Source of the DNA: Clostridia bacterium | GTDB taxonomy: Bacteria > Bacillota > Clostridia > Oscillospirales > CAG-382 | NCBI GenBank assembly: GCA_017397605.1 | Contig: JAFQII010000275.1 | Location: 1 to 5,536 of the forward strand | Direction of reading: 5' to 3' | DNA length: 5,536 bases | Shown: one piece after another, positions 1 through 5,342 of the stretch | Position numbering within the stretch: position 1 is the first letter of the stretch | Layout: the number at the start of each line of letters is the position of its first letter | Made by a program: the position numbers and the translations under genes | The notes under the pieces: generated by a model | Databases searched by the model: none | Told to the model about the DNA's origin: nothing | The model's input: the letters and a program-made list of their open reading frames with translations, nothing else

Positions 1-266
1 ACGGGGATCTCCAGATCCTTGCCGTACTTGCCCATAAATTTGCGCGCCGCGCCGTCCGCACCGTTTTCTGCGGCAAACTTGCGGCGGTATTTAAAATCAA
101 GAAGGGTGTTTTTGCCCTCGTCGACAACAAAGACGATGCTTCCGCCCTTGCCGCCGTCGCCGCCGTCGGGACCGCCGTGCGAGACGTATTTTTCGCGTCG
201 GAATGAAACGGCACCGTTGCCGCCCTTGCCCGCCTTGACAAATATATTGACCTTGTCGATAAACAT
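1..266 (-). CDS. obgE: Obg-family GTPase (ObgE/CgtA), N-terminal part only
   Basis: Only the first 88 codons are present; the gene runs off the left edge. The product begins [20 protein letters not shown] and continues with the Gly-rich repeats ([12 protein letters not shown], residues about 36-47) and the [12 protein letters not shown] segment that define the Obg fold at the N-terminus of this GTPase family. The GTP-binding G domain lies outside the window. Obg proteins bind the large ribosomal subunit, act in late 50S assembly and link to stress responses. The ATG at 264-266 is preceded by an SD CGGAGGA (274-280) with 7 nt spacing. A short CCTC/GAGG pairing upstream could partly mask this SD. 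The gene lies 101 nt downstream of rpmA, beyond a terminator, in the common Bacillota order rplU-prp-rpmA-obg. No separate promoter is evident in the gap, so read-through is the likely source of transcription. Identity is near certain. Confidence 0.96.
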   Translation of the reverse strand, partial: MFIDKVNIFVKAGKGGNGAVSFRREKYVSHGGPDGGDGGKGGSIVFVVDEGKNTLLDFKYRRKFAAENGADGAARKFMGKYGKDLEIP

Positions 267-303
267 GATGTGTTCCTCCGTTTTTGAGGTGGTACAAAAC
301 TAC

Positions 304-336
304 AAAAATTGCCCTTTCAAGCGTGAAAGGGCAATT
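304..336 (-). terminator. Rho-independent terminator after rpmA
   Basis: This is a perfect 13-bp inverted repeat (307-319 with 324-336, 4-nt loop). Read on the minus strand it is followed by a run of five T (308-304, overlapping the stem base). It lies 31 nt after the rpmA stop and before obgE, so it should end or attenuate the ribosomal-protein transcript and lower obgE expression relative to it. Confidence 0.85.
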
Positions 337-367
337 CTTCGTTCAATATGCTTCGCAAAAAAGCGAA

Positions 368-655
368 TTACTGTGCGTCAGCGGAAAGAACGGAAACGCT
401 CTTTCTTCCGCCTGCGATCGGCTTGAACTTGACAACGCCGTCAACCAGAGCGAACAAGGTGTCATCGGAGCCGCGGCCAACGCCTTCACCCGGATGGATG
501 GAGGTGCCACGCTGGCGAACGATGATGTTGCCGGCAACTACCGACTGTCCGTCCTGCTTCTTCACGCCGAGTCTCTTGGACTCACTGTCACGGCCGTTCT
601 TGGTAGAACCGACACCCTTTTTGTGAGCAAAGAATTGCAAAGACAATCTAAGCAT
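368..655 (-). CDS. rpmA: 50S ribosomal protein L27 with cleavable N-terminal extension
   Basis: This is the 95-residue L27 protein of the large ribosomal subunit, whose N-terminus reaches the peptidyl-transferase centre. The core motifs are intact: [20 protein letters not shown], the [16 protein letters not shown] segment and [14 protein letters not shown]. The protein starts MLRLSLQFF before AHKKG. This nine-residue extension ending in Phe-Phe is the Bacillota form, shown in Staphylococcus aureus to be removed by the Prp protease; the cut here is inferred after Phe9. The prp gene is immediately upstream. The ATG at 653-655 has a strong SD AAGGAG (665-670) with 9 nt spacing, and this SD overlaps the prp stop codon, which suggests tight translational linkage. 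Length and sequence are normal for the family. Confidence 0.97.
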   Translation of the reverse strand: MLRLSLQFFAHKKGVGSTKNGRDSESKRLGVKKQDGQSVVAGNIIVRQRGTSIHPGEGVGRGSDDTLFALVDGVVKFKPIAGGRKSVSVLSADAQ

Positions 656-668
656 GATATCGTACTCC

Positions 669-974
669 TTACTTTAATGTTTTGACCCGTACAAAGGACG
701 GGTATTGAATGGATAGCTGTTTCAGCTCTTCGCAAAAAACCGAAATCAGCTTTTTGGCTTGTTCACAGTCGTTTTGCAAGCGGTAGGAGACGTATGCCTC
801 GTCACCGTCTTGCGCGATCTGCGCAACCGCACCGAACGCGTCGGCGGCGTTGCACACAAAATTGGTCATCGAGCTGACTGCGGCACAGACGATATCCTCG
901 CCCGCGTCTGCGTAGCCTGCGTGACCCGACAGGGAAAAGCCGGAGAAGTCTTTTTCAAACGTTGCGTTGATCAT
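669..974 (-). CDS. prp: Prp ribosomal-processing cysteine protease (YsxB family)
   Basis: This 101-residue protein belongs to the small family that cleaves the N-terminal extension from L27 in Bacillota. The catalytic pair is visible: His18 in SGHAGYA and Cys30 in [11 protein letters not shown], with the 12-residue spacing seen in the characterised S. aureus enzyme. The rest (NAADAFG..., then a charged C-terminal helix) also fits the family. I chose the ATG at 972-974 because the family starts just before this point and because it sits 1 nt after the rplU stop (TGA at 976-978). A longer frame extends to 1028 but would overlap rplU coding sequence and adds no family-like residues. No clear SD precedes the start, so translation is probably coupled to rplU. 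The position between L21 and L27 is the standard one. Confidence 0.93.
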   Translation of the reverse strand: MINATFEKDFSGFSLSGHAGYADAGEDIVCAAVSSMTNFVCNAADAFGAVAQIAQDGDEAYVSYRLQNDCEQAKKLISVFCEELKQLSIQYPSFVRVKTLK

Positions 975-975
975 A

Positions 976-1287
976 TCAGCCGTTGATAGCCATGATCTGC
1001 AACTTGGTGTAGGGCTGTCTGTGACCAATGTGTCTCTTTTCGTTCTTCTTGGACTTGTAGGTCATAACGTGGATCTTTTTGCCCTTGCCGTTTTTGACAA
1101 CGTTGGCGGTAACGGTCGCACCCTCGATGATGGGAGCGCCTACCTTGAAGCCGTCTGCACCGGAGATTGCAAGCACCTGATCAAAGGTGTAGGTCGTGCC
1201 TTCTTCTACGCCGAGCTTTTCGACAAAAATGATGTCGCCCTCGGTCACCTTGTACTGCTTGCCGCCGGTCTTGATAACTGCGTACAT
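976..1287 (-). CDS. rplU: 50S ribosomal protein L21
   Basis: This is the 103-residue L21 protein, a 23S rRNA-binding component of the large subunit. It starts [18 protein letters not shown] and ends with [19 protein letters not shown], both signature segments, and has the usual family length. The start at 1285-1287 has an SD GAGGT (1295-1299) with 7 nt spacing. An in-frame upstream extension to 1416 would run through the leader and the promoter and is rejected. It is the first gene of the rplU-prp-rpmA operon, read from the promoter at 1388-1416. Confidence 0.97.
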   Translation of the reverse strand: MYAVIKTGGKQYKVTEGDIIFVEKLGVEEGTTYTFDQVLAISGADGFKVGAPIIEGATVTANVVKNGKGKKIHVMTYKSKKNEKRHIGHRQPYTKLQIMAING

Positions 1288-1381
1288 TCGATTTACCTCA
1301 CTTTCCGTAAGTCTCGCTGTCTGAGAGGCACACGCTATACGAAATATAGACATGATTTGAAAAAGCCCCATACATGCGGCA
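1288..1381 (-). promoter_or_regulatory. 5' leader of rplU (candidate L21 leader RNA)
   Basis: About 93 nt separate the predicted transcription start (near 1381) from the rplU ATG. The stretch can form a small hairpin CTATA/TATAG (1345-1349 with 1335-1339). A second hairpin is possible around TCTC/GAGA. Alternatively a CCTC in the second region can pair with the GAGG of the rplU SD, which could mask it. Bacillota rplU mRNAs often carry a structured L21 leader thought to mediate autoregulation by the ribosomal protein. I can see the position and pairing potential but cannot confirm a match to that RNA family by eye. Confidence 0.45.
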
Positions 1382-1430
1382 AGTAACATCATAACACGTC
1401 TTTGCCCATTTGTCAAGGGCTTTTTTCAAA
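1356..1430. repeat. Inverted repeat flanking the rplU promoter
   Basis: TTTGAAAAAGCCC (1356-1368) is matched by GGGCTTTTTTCAAA (1417-1430), identical as an inverted repeat apart from one extra T. The arms enclose the whole -35/-10 region of the rplU promoter. One arm is transcribed in the leader and the other is upstream of the -35, so they would not form a single RNA hairpin from this promoter. Function is unknown. Confidence 0.6.
1388..1416 (-). promoter_or_regulatory. Sigma-A type promoter of the rplU operon
   Basis: On the minus strand this reads TTGACA (1416-1411), a 17-nt spacer, and TATGAT (1393-1388). It is a perfect -35 with a 5/6 -10 at optimal spacing, predicting a start near 1381. 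Strength fits a ribosomal-protein operon. Confidence 0.88.
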
Positions 1431-1473
1431 TTTTCTACAAAATTTTCCCTTTGGTTTTGGGCAGTTTTACGGG

Positions 1474-1503
1474 TTGACATAATGTTTGATCCTGTGTTAT
1501 ACT
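1474..1503 (+). promoter_or_regulatory. Extended -10 sigma-A promoter of the GH25/C39-like gene
   Basis: TTGACA (1474-1479), an 18-nt spacer, and TATACT (1498-1503) preceded by TGT, which makes an extended -10 element. The predicted start is near 1510, giving a leader of only about 23 nt. It diverges from the rplU promoter; the two -35 elements are 57 bp apart. Confidence 0.85.
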
Positions 1504-1532
1504 TGAACCATGCAGAATAGGGGAAACAAGCT

Positions 1533-3947
1533 ATGAAAAAGAGAGTATTTTGTATCGTTTTGGCGGTGATGCTGTGCCTGTCCGCGTTGCCGCTGTCCGT
1601 TTTTGCGTATGCGCATGACGAAACGGCGCCGCTTCCGGAAGGGGTATATAAAACATGGAAGCAATACGACGCACGCTGGACGGATGTCATCATCGGCGTC
1701 GATCCGTGGTACGATTCCGCGGGCGTCTATCACGAGTATGAGACCGTCGGACACGCGGGATGCCTGATTTCGTCCATGGCGATCCTTGCGCGTGCTTATG
1801 GGCTCACCCTTGCAGACGGCACGGAGATCAACCCGGGCACGCTGGCGGCCGCGATGTACGACGGCGGAAGCTGCAAGTATCTGACGGCGGCGGGCGGTGC
1901 CAAATATGATACCGCGTTTGAAGCGCTGATTCCGGGTGTCAGATTTGCGTTCTACAAATCGTCCTATCAGCCTGCGGCCGATATCGCCGCACTGCTTGCC
2001 AATGACGAAAAGGAGTATGCCGTCATCGTCGGCGTCAACGGTTGGGCGCATTACGTTGCGGTCGACTATGTGCAGGACGGCGAAGTGTACATCTGCGACA
2101 CGGGGTATCCCAAGACCAAGCTGTCCGAGTACAATTTTACGGGCATGCTGGTATTTGAAATCGACGAGTCGCATGTCGACGGCGGAGAGATCATTCCCGC
2201 CAAGCCCACGTGGGTCGTCGAGGAACCCGACGGCATCCGCATCCGCGGCGGCGCGGGTCTGTCCTATGAGCGCACGGGCGCGTATGCGTACGGCGCGGAG
2301 ATCGAGGTGCTGGAAACGGCCGAAGCAGACGGCTACCTTTGGGGCAGAACGTCTCTCGGCTGGTGCGCCTTGCGTTCGCTGGACGGCACGGAAGTGTTCT
2401 GCGTCTGCACCAGCGATGCCAAATATTCTGTCACGTATCATACAAACGGCGGCGAGGGCGCGCCCGAGATGCAGTACAAAACCGCGGGCGAGTCGCTGAC
2501 CTTGCGCACGGAGATTCCGACCAAGGAGGGGTATACCTTTTTGGGTTGGTCGCCCGACCCCTCGGCGGTATCGGCAAAATATGCACCCGGCGCTTCCTAT
2601 CATATAGATGATGCGCTCGTGCTGTACGCCGTCTGGATGAAGGACGGTACGGTCGTGATGAACGGCATTGACGTCTCGTCCTATCAGGGCGAGGTCGATT
2701 GGCAGACCGTTGCGGCAAGCGGCGTCGACTTTGTCATCCTGCGCGCGGGCACGTCGGGCGGCAAGGACGAGATGTTTGAGCAAAACTACCTCGGTGCCAA
2801 AGAGGTGGGCTTGCACGTCGGCGCGTATTTCTTTACGTATGCGCTCAACGAGCAGGAAGTGGAAACGGATGCCGCGCTCTTTTTGGAGTGGCTGGACGGC
2901 AAGACGTTTGATATGCCCGTGTTCATCGACGTGGAGACCAACGATCAAAAAGCACTTCCCGCAGGCGTGCTGACTGCGCTGACGTCAAAATTCCAAGCCA
3001 TCGTGCGGGATGCGGGCTATTACTGCGGTGTGTACAGCAGTGAAACGTGGTACAATCTGTATCTGGACGGAACGCAGTTCGGCGGCAAGGAGTTCCTTTG
3101 GGTGGCGAAATGGACGCTCAGCGGAACGCTGTCGCAAAACATGAGCGAATCGTTTTCGATGTATCAGTACTCCGAGACGGGAACCGTTCCCGGTATCACG
3201 GGCGCGGTCGATCTGGACGTTTGCTATGTGGATTTTCCGACCTTGATCACGCAAACGCCCGTCGGACCCGAGCCGCCTCCGGATGAGCCTGAGCCTCCCG
3301 AGGACGAGCCCGAGCCGCCTGCTGACGTATCGGGGGATACCTCCTCGGATGAACCGAGCGATACCTCCTCGGATGAATCAAGCGATGTCACCTCGGATGA
3401 ATCAAGCGACGACACCTCGGATGAACCGAGCGACGACACCTCGGACGAATCGAGCGGACCGCCCAACGCGACGCCGATCGATCCTCCGAGCGAACCGCCG
3501 TCGGACCTTCCGTCCGATCCGCCGCCCGAGGAACCCGAACCCAAGGATCCCGCGCCGAAAGAGGACAGCGGGCTTGCGGTAGCCGACACGGTTTTGTACG
3601 GCGGAAGCGTCGGCATGACAGCGGACGCATGGCAGGCGCTGTTTGACGGAACGGTGTTCTTTGAGAGCGCGGAAGGCGAGGCGATGCTGGGGGATGCGGT
3701 GATCCGCACGGGAGACTTTGTGATCTGCGGCGAAACGGTCTTTTCGATCGCGGTGCGCGGAGACATTGACGGCGACGGAACCGTGAGCGCGGTCGATTAT
3801 ATGAAGCTCAAGCGTTATGTGCTGGGAACGTACGACCTGCAGGGCGCGGCGTATTACGCGGGCTGTCTCTCGGGCAGTGAAATCTCCGCAGGCGACTACA
3901 TGAAGCTCAAGCGCTACGTCATCGGTACGTACGATATCTATGCATAA
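1533..3947 (+). CDS. Secreted C39-like peptidase / GH25 muramidase with dockerin-like tail
   Basis: An 804-residue exported multidomain protein. A signal peptide spans about 1-27 (MKKR, a hydrophobic core, VFAYA). Residues about 38-210 resemble a C39-like papain-fold peptidase: Gln44 (WKQYDARW), Cys77 in HAGCLISS, His173 in GWAHYVAV and Asp189 in YICDTGYP. Residues about 225-283 form a bacterial SH3-like domain. Residues about 297-368 form an InlB/Flg_new-type beta repeat (TYHTNGG, EGYTFLGW, LYAVW). Residues about 375-570 form a GH25 lysozyme domain with Asp380 (GIDVSSYQG) and the Asp466/Glu468 pair (VFIDVET), the expected catalytic acids of muramidases. A Pro/Glu/Ser/Asp linker covers about 576-678. 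Residues 685-804 hold a beta-rich module and a dockerin-like pair. The SD AGGGGA (1519-1524) is 8 nt before the ATG. Family knowledge supports cleavage of the glycan beta-1,4 bond by GH25; the C39-like substrate is unknown. It could act in wall turnover or on competitors. Confidence 0.9.
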   Translation: MKKRVFCIVLAVMLCLSALPLSVFAYAHDETAPLPEGVYKTWKQYDARWTDVIIGVDPWYDSAGVYHEYETVGHAGCLISSMAILARAYGLTLADGTEINPGTLAAAMYDGGSCKYLTAAGGAKYDTAFEALIPGVRFAFYKSSYQPAADIAALLANDEKEYAVIVGVNGWAHYVAVDYVQDGEVYICDTGYPKTKLSEYNFTGMLVFEIDESHVDGGEIIPAKPTWVVEEPDGIRIRGGAGLSYERTGAYAYGAEIEVLETAEADGYLWGRTSLGWCALRSLDGTEVFCVCTSDAKYSVTYHTNGGEGAPEMQYKTAGESLTLRTEIPTKEGYTFLGWSPDPSAVSAKYAPGASYHIDDALVLYAVWMKDGTVVMNGIDVSSYQGEVDWQTVAASGVDFVILRAGTSGGKDEMFEQNYLGAKEVGLHVGAYFFTYALNEQEVETDAALFLEWLDGKTFDMPVFIDVETNDQKALPAGVLTALTSKFQAIVRDAGYYCGVYSSETWYNLYLDGTQFGGKEFLWVAKWTLSGTLSQNMSESFSMYQYSETGTVPGITGAVDLDVCYVDFPTLITQTPVGPEPPPDEPEPPEDEPEPPADVSGDTSSDEPSDTSSDESSDVTSDESSDDTSDEPSDDTSDESSGPPNATPIDPPSEPPSDLPSDPPPEEPEPKDPAPKEDSGLAVADTVLYGGSVGMTADAWQALFDGTVFFESAEGEAMLGDAVIRTGDFVICGETVFSIAVRGDIDGDGTVSAVDYMKLKRYVLGTYDLQGAAYYAGCLSGSEISAGDYMKLKRYVIGTYDIYA
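3339..3458 (+). repeat. Five 24-bp tandem repeats coding an acidic Ser/Asp linker
   Basis: Five consecutive 24-bp units encode the octapeptides TSSDEPSD, TSSDESSD, VTSDESSD, DTSDEPSD and DTSDESSG (residues 603-642). The DNA copies are very similar, with a conserved CCTCGGAtGAA core, which points to growth by slippage or recombination. They sit between the GH25 domain and the dockerin-like tail, flanked by Pro/Glu-rich sequence on both sides, and form a flexible, strongly negative spacer. Confidence 0.88.
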
Positions 3948-3956
3948 AAAGACAGT

Positions 3957-3985
3957 AAAAAAGGCTGATTCGTTCAGCCTTTTTT
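3957..3985. terminator. Bidirectional intrinsic terminator
   Basis: This is a perfect 12-bp inverted repeat, AAAAAAGGCTGA (3957-3968) and TCAGCCTTTTTT (3974-3985), with a 5-nt loop. The GC-rich core is flanked by A6 on one side and T6 on the other, so it can terminate in both directions. It begins 10 nt after the GH25 gene stop. It also overlaps the TAA stop (3984-3986) of the convergent XRE gene, so the regulator's last codon abuts the U-tract. Confidence 0.88.
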
Positions 3986-4190
3986 ATACGTTCATTTTGG
4001 GGTTCTCGGTGCGCTCCAGCAGATAGTCCACGGAGACGCCGAAAAAGTCTGCGATGCGGATCAGCGTTGCGTAGTCTGCCTCCCGCTCTCCGGTCTCATA
4101 ACGACTGATGGTATGCTGTGAAACGGATAACTCCATCGCAAGTCTGACCTGCGATAAACCGCGTTCGGTGCGTAACTGTCTGAGCCGCAT
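3984..4190 (-). CDS. Small XRE-family (HTH_3, Cro/C1-type) transcriptional regulator
   Basis: A 68-residue protein that is almost entirely one helix-turn-helix domain: MRLRQLRTERGLSQVRLAMEL, then SVSQHTISRYETGEREADYATLIRIADFF and GVSVDYLLERTENP. The QxxLA turn, the recognition helix around SQHTISRYETG and the DYLL ending are typical of single-domain Cro/C1 proteins. I chose the ATG at 4188-4190 because GAGGAG (4198-4203) lies 7 nt upstream. A longer frame to 4280 adds 30 residues (MIIPNRD...) unlike the family and would read through the SD. It converges with the GH25 gene and is separated from the Spo0A-like gene by about 160 bp. No sensor or oligomerisation domain is present, and its targets are unknown. 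Repeated ATATTG/CAATAT sites just upstream could be its operator, which is inference. No clear promoter of its own is visible. Confidence 0.9.
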   Translation of the reverse strand: MRLRQLRTERGLSQVRLAMELSVSQHTISRYETGEREADYATLIRIADFFGVSVDYLLERTENPKMNV

Positions 4191-4210
4191 AAAGATACTC
4201 CTCAAAAAAA

Positions 4211-4246
4211 ATATTGCAAACCCCTTGACAATATTATGCCATATTG
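4211..4246. promoter_or_regulatory. Three ATATTG half-sites, possible operator
   Basis: ATATTG (4211-4216), CAATAT (4229-4234) and ATATTG (4241-4246) form two overlapping inverted-repeat pairs. The second pair (CAATAT, 6-nt gap, ATATTG) overlaps the last two bases of the -35 and fills the spacer of the plus-strand promoter at 4225-4253. This layout fits repression by a small dimeric HTH protein such as the adjacent XRE product. The region is AT-rich, so chance is possible. Confidence 0.35.
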
Positions 4247-4253
4247 GTATAAT
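4225..4253 (+). promoter_or_regulatory. Perfect consensus sigma-A promoter without an obvious gene
   Basis: TTGACA (4225-4230), a 17-nt spacer, and TATAAT (4248-4253): both hexamers match consensus exactly at optimal spacing. It points right, towards the 3' end of the Spo0A-like gene, with a predicted start near 4260. No plus-strand gene with a recognisable product follows. Confidence 0.75.
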
Positions 4254-4259
4254 CTTTAT

Positions 4260-4344
4260 ATCCCGATTTGGGATAATCAAAGGGGAGCGGTCTTTTGGGG
4301 GATCGCAAAAGCAGGGCTGAGCGGTGTATGCTCAGCCCTGCTTT
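4260..4344 (+). ncRNA. Candidate small RNA from the orphan promoter
   Basis: A transcript starting near 4260 would begin with a hairpin ATCCC/GGGAT (4260-4264 with 4270-4274). It would reach a 15-bp perfect hairpin (4308-4322 with 4330-4344) after about 50 nt, giving an RNA of roughly 85 nt. The U-run on this strand is short (TTTGTTG), so termination may be incomplete, and read-through would make RNA antisense to the Spo0A-like mRNA. An AAGGGGAG (4280-4287) precedes a TTG at 4295 with good spacing, so a short leader peptide cannot be excluded. Confidence 0.35.
4307..4344 (-). terminator. Intrinsic terminator of the Spo0A-like gene
   Basis: A 15-bp perfect stem (AAAGCAGGGCTGAGC at 4308-4322 with its complement at 4330-4344, 7-nt loop) lies 7 nt after the gene's stop. 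On the minus strand it is followed by TTTT (4310-4307, partly in the stem) and then GCGATC. The stem is strong but the U-tract short. Confidence 0.72.
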
Positions 4345-4351
4345 GTTGCGG

Positions 4352-5128
4352 TTATACCGTTGCGACAGCTTTGTTTTTGAGACGGAGATTATCCGCGATC
4401 ATGGCGATAAACTCCGAGTTGGTCGGCTTTCCGCGCGAGTTTTGGACGGTGTAGCCGAAAAATGCGTTGAGCACGTCCAGGTCGCCTCTGTCCCATGCTA
4501 CTTCAATTGCGTGACGGATTGCGCGCTCCACGCGGGAGGAAGTTGTGCCGTATTGCCTGGCGACGGAAGGGTACAGCGTCTTGGTGACGGAATTGATGAT
4601 GTCGGTGTTCTGCGCGACCATCAGAATCGCGGTGCGGAGATACTGATAGCCCTTGATGTGCGCGGGGACGCCGATCTGATGAATGATTTTTGTCACCTGT
4701 GCTTCGAGATCGTTTTCGTCGCGTGTCGGCTTTTCTGCGGGGGATTTCGGCTTGCCCTTGAGCTCGATGCGGCGGATGCGTTCCCCGAGCGAATGATAGT
4801 CCAGCGGAATCAGCATGCAGTGCGATGCACCGCCCTCGACACATTCCTCATACATCGTCTGGTTGCAAAAGGTGGATACGATGATAAAGGCGGGTGTCTC
4901 GTCGCCCAATTGCTTCTTTGCCTCGCGCATCAGTCCGATGCCGTCCAGCTTGCCGAGGTAATAGTTTGCCACGACGACCGCAGGCTTGTAGCGCGCGATC
5001 TTCAGGAGTGCGTCCTGACCGTCTGTTGCGCCGCCGACGACGTTGATCCCCTGCTTGCGAAGCATCTGTGTGCACTGGGTGCAAAGCTCTTCATTGCCTT
5101 CTACGATAAGTACCGTGTTTTTTTCCAT
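4352..5128 (-). CDS. spo0A: Spo0A-family response regulator with degenerate receiver
   Basis: This 258-residue homologue (B. subtilis Spo0A has 267) combines a receiver (about 4-122), a linker and the Spo0A DNA-binding domain (about 143-251). That domain is nearly canonical: [29 protein letters not shown] (recognition helix) and FGYTV...[17 protein letters not shown]. It should therefore bind 0A boxes (TGNCGAA). The receiver is abnormal: the usual acidic DDN is EGN (10-12), the phospho-acceptor Asp of VLDIIMPHLDG is Asn55 ([13 protein letters not shown]), the switch Thr is Ser85 and the conserved Lys before Pro is Ile107 (CMLIPLD). All five cysteines (16, 19, 88, 96, 104) are in this domain. 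Phosphorelay control therefore seems lost. The ATG at 5126-5128 has a modest SD AGGA (5136-5139), 7 nt upstream. It could be the genome's only Spo0A or a paralogue; the family is certain, the role is not. Confidence 0.93.
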   Translation of the reverse strand: MEKNTVLIVEGNEELCTQCTQMLRKQGINVVGGATDGQDALLKIARYKPAVVVANYYLGKLDGIGLMREAKKQLGDETPAFIIVSTFCNQTMYEECVEGGASHCMLIPLDYHSLGERIRRIELKGKPKSPAEKPTRDENDLEAQVTKIIHQIGVPAHIKGYQYLRTAILMVAQNTDIINSVTKTLYPSVARQYGTTSSRVERAIRHAIEVAWDRGDLDVLNAFFGYTVQNSRGKPTNSEFIAMIADNLRLKNKAVATV

Positions 5129-5169
5129 GTCCGTGTCCTGCTTTCTTGTTTGAATTGATTGATGTGTTT

Positions 5170-5198
5170 ATTTTACCATTTTATACCGCCAAAAGCAA
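5170..5198 (-). promoter_or_regulatory. Probable extended -10 promoter of the Spo0A-like gene
   Basis: On the minus strand: TTGCTT (5198-5193), a 17-nt spacer, and TAAAAT (5175-5170) preceded by TGG (extended -10). The -35 is weak (3/6) and the -10 good (5/6). The predicted start is about 35 nt upstream of the ATG. I did not see a clear sigma-H type element. Confidence 0.55.
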
Positions 5199-5264
5199 GG
5201 TTTATGCGACACAAAACGGCGCGTTCTCGTCAGGATTCGTGCAAGATTTCTCGACGTCGCGTCC

Positions 5265-5316
5265 CGAAAAAAACAGCGCATCCGCTTACGGCGTGCGTGT
5301 TCGACGCTGTTTTTCG
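5265..5316. terminator. Hairpin with A/T flanks, possible bidirectional terminator
   Basis: AAAAACAGCG (5269-5278) pairs with CGCTGTTTTT (5305-5314), extendable by mismatch-containing flanks, with a 26-nt loop that contains an alternative hairpin (CGCA..CCG / CGG..TGCG, 5277-5295). Plus-strand RNA would end in T5 and minus-strand RNA in T7. No annotated gene needs a terminator here, so it could instead end a small RNA or act as an attenuator. A weak plus-strand promoter-like pair (TTGATG 5159-5164, TTATAC 5181-5186) lies upstream. Confidence 0.4.
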
Positions 5317-5319
5317 ACA
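5313..5319 (-). promoter_or_regulatory. Spo0A box (0A box), minus orientation
   Basis: The minus strand reads TTGTCGAAAAACAG here, containing a perfect TGTCGAA and the T/A-rich flanks of the extended 0A motif. It overlaps the right arm of the hairpin at 5265-5316. Confidence 0.55.
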
Positions 5320-5342
5320 ATGTGCGGGAATTGCTCCGTTTA

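Noticed and set aside
1219..1225. A TGTCGAA (0A box) match on the minus strand inside rplU
   Set aside because: It encodes Val-Glu in a conserved part of L21 and is isolated, so it is most likely coincidental.
1497..2948. A 483-codon open frame on the minus strand opposite the GH25/C39-like gene
   Set aside because: It lies entirely antisense to a gene with a signal peptide and recognisable domains. The translation is rich in Arg, His and Val without family motifs, as expected for a shadow of G/C-rich third positions.
3339..3458. Regular repeats considered as a CRISPR array
   Set aside because: The units are contiguous 24-bp in-frame repeats without spacers and encode a protein linker.
3224..3766. 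A 180-codon Ser/Gly-rich minus-strand frame
   Set aside because: It is the complement of the repetitive acidic linker, and its low-complexity sequence follows from the repeats.
4295..5158. A 287-codon plus-strand open frame with TTG start and an SD-like AAGGGGAG, behind a consensus promoter
   Set aside because: It is antisense to the Spo0A-like gene over nearly its whole length, its composition (Cys-, His- and Val-rich) looks like a frame shadow, and no domain is recognisable. The promoter itself is kept as a finding.
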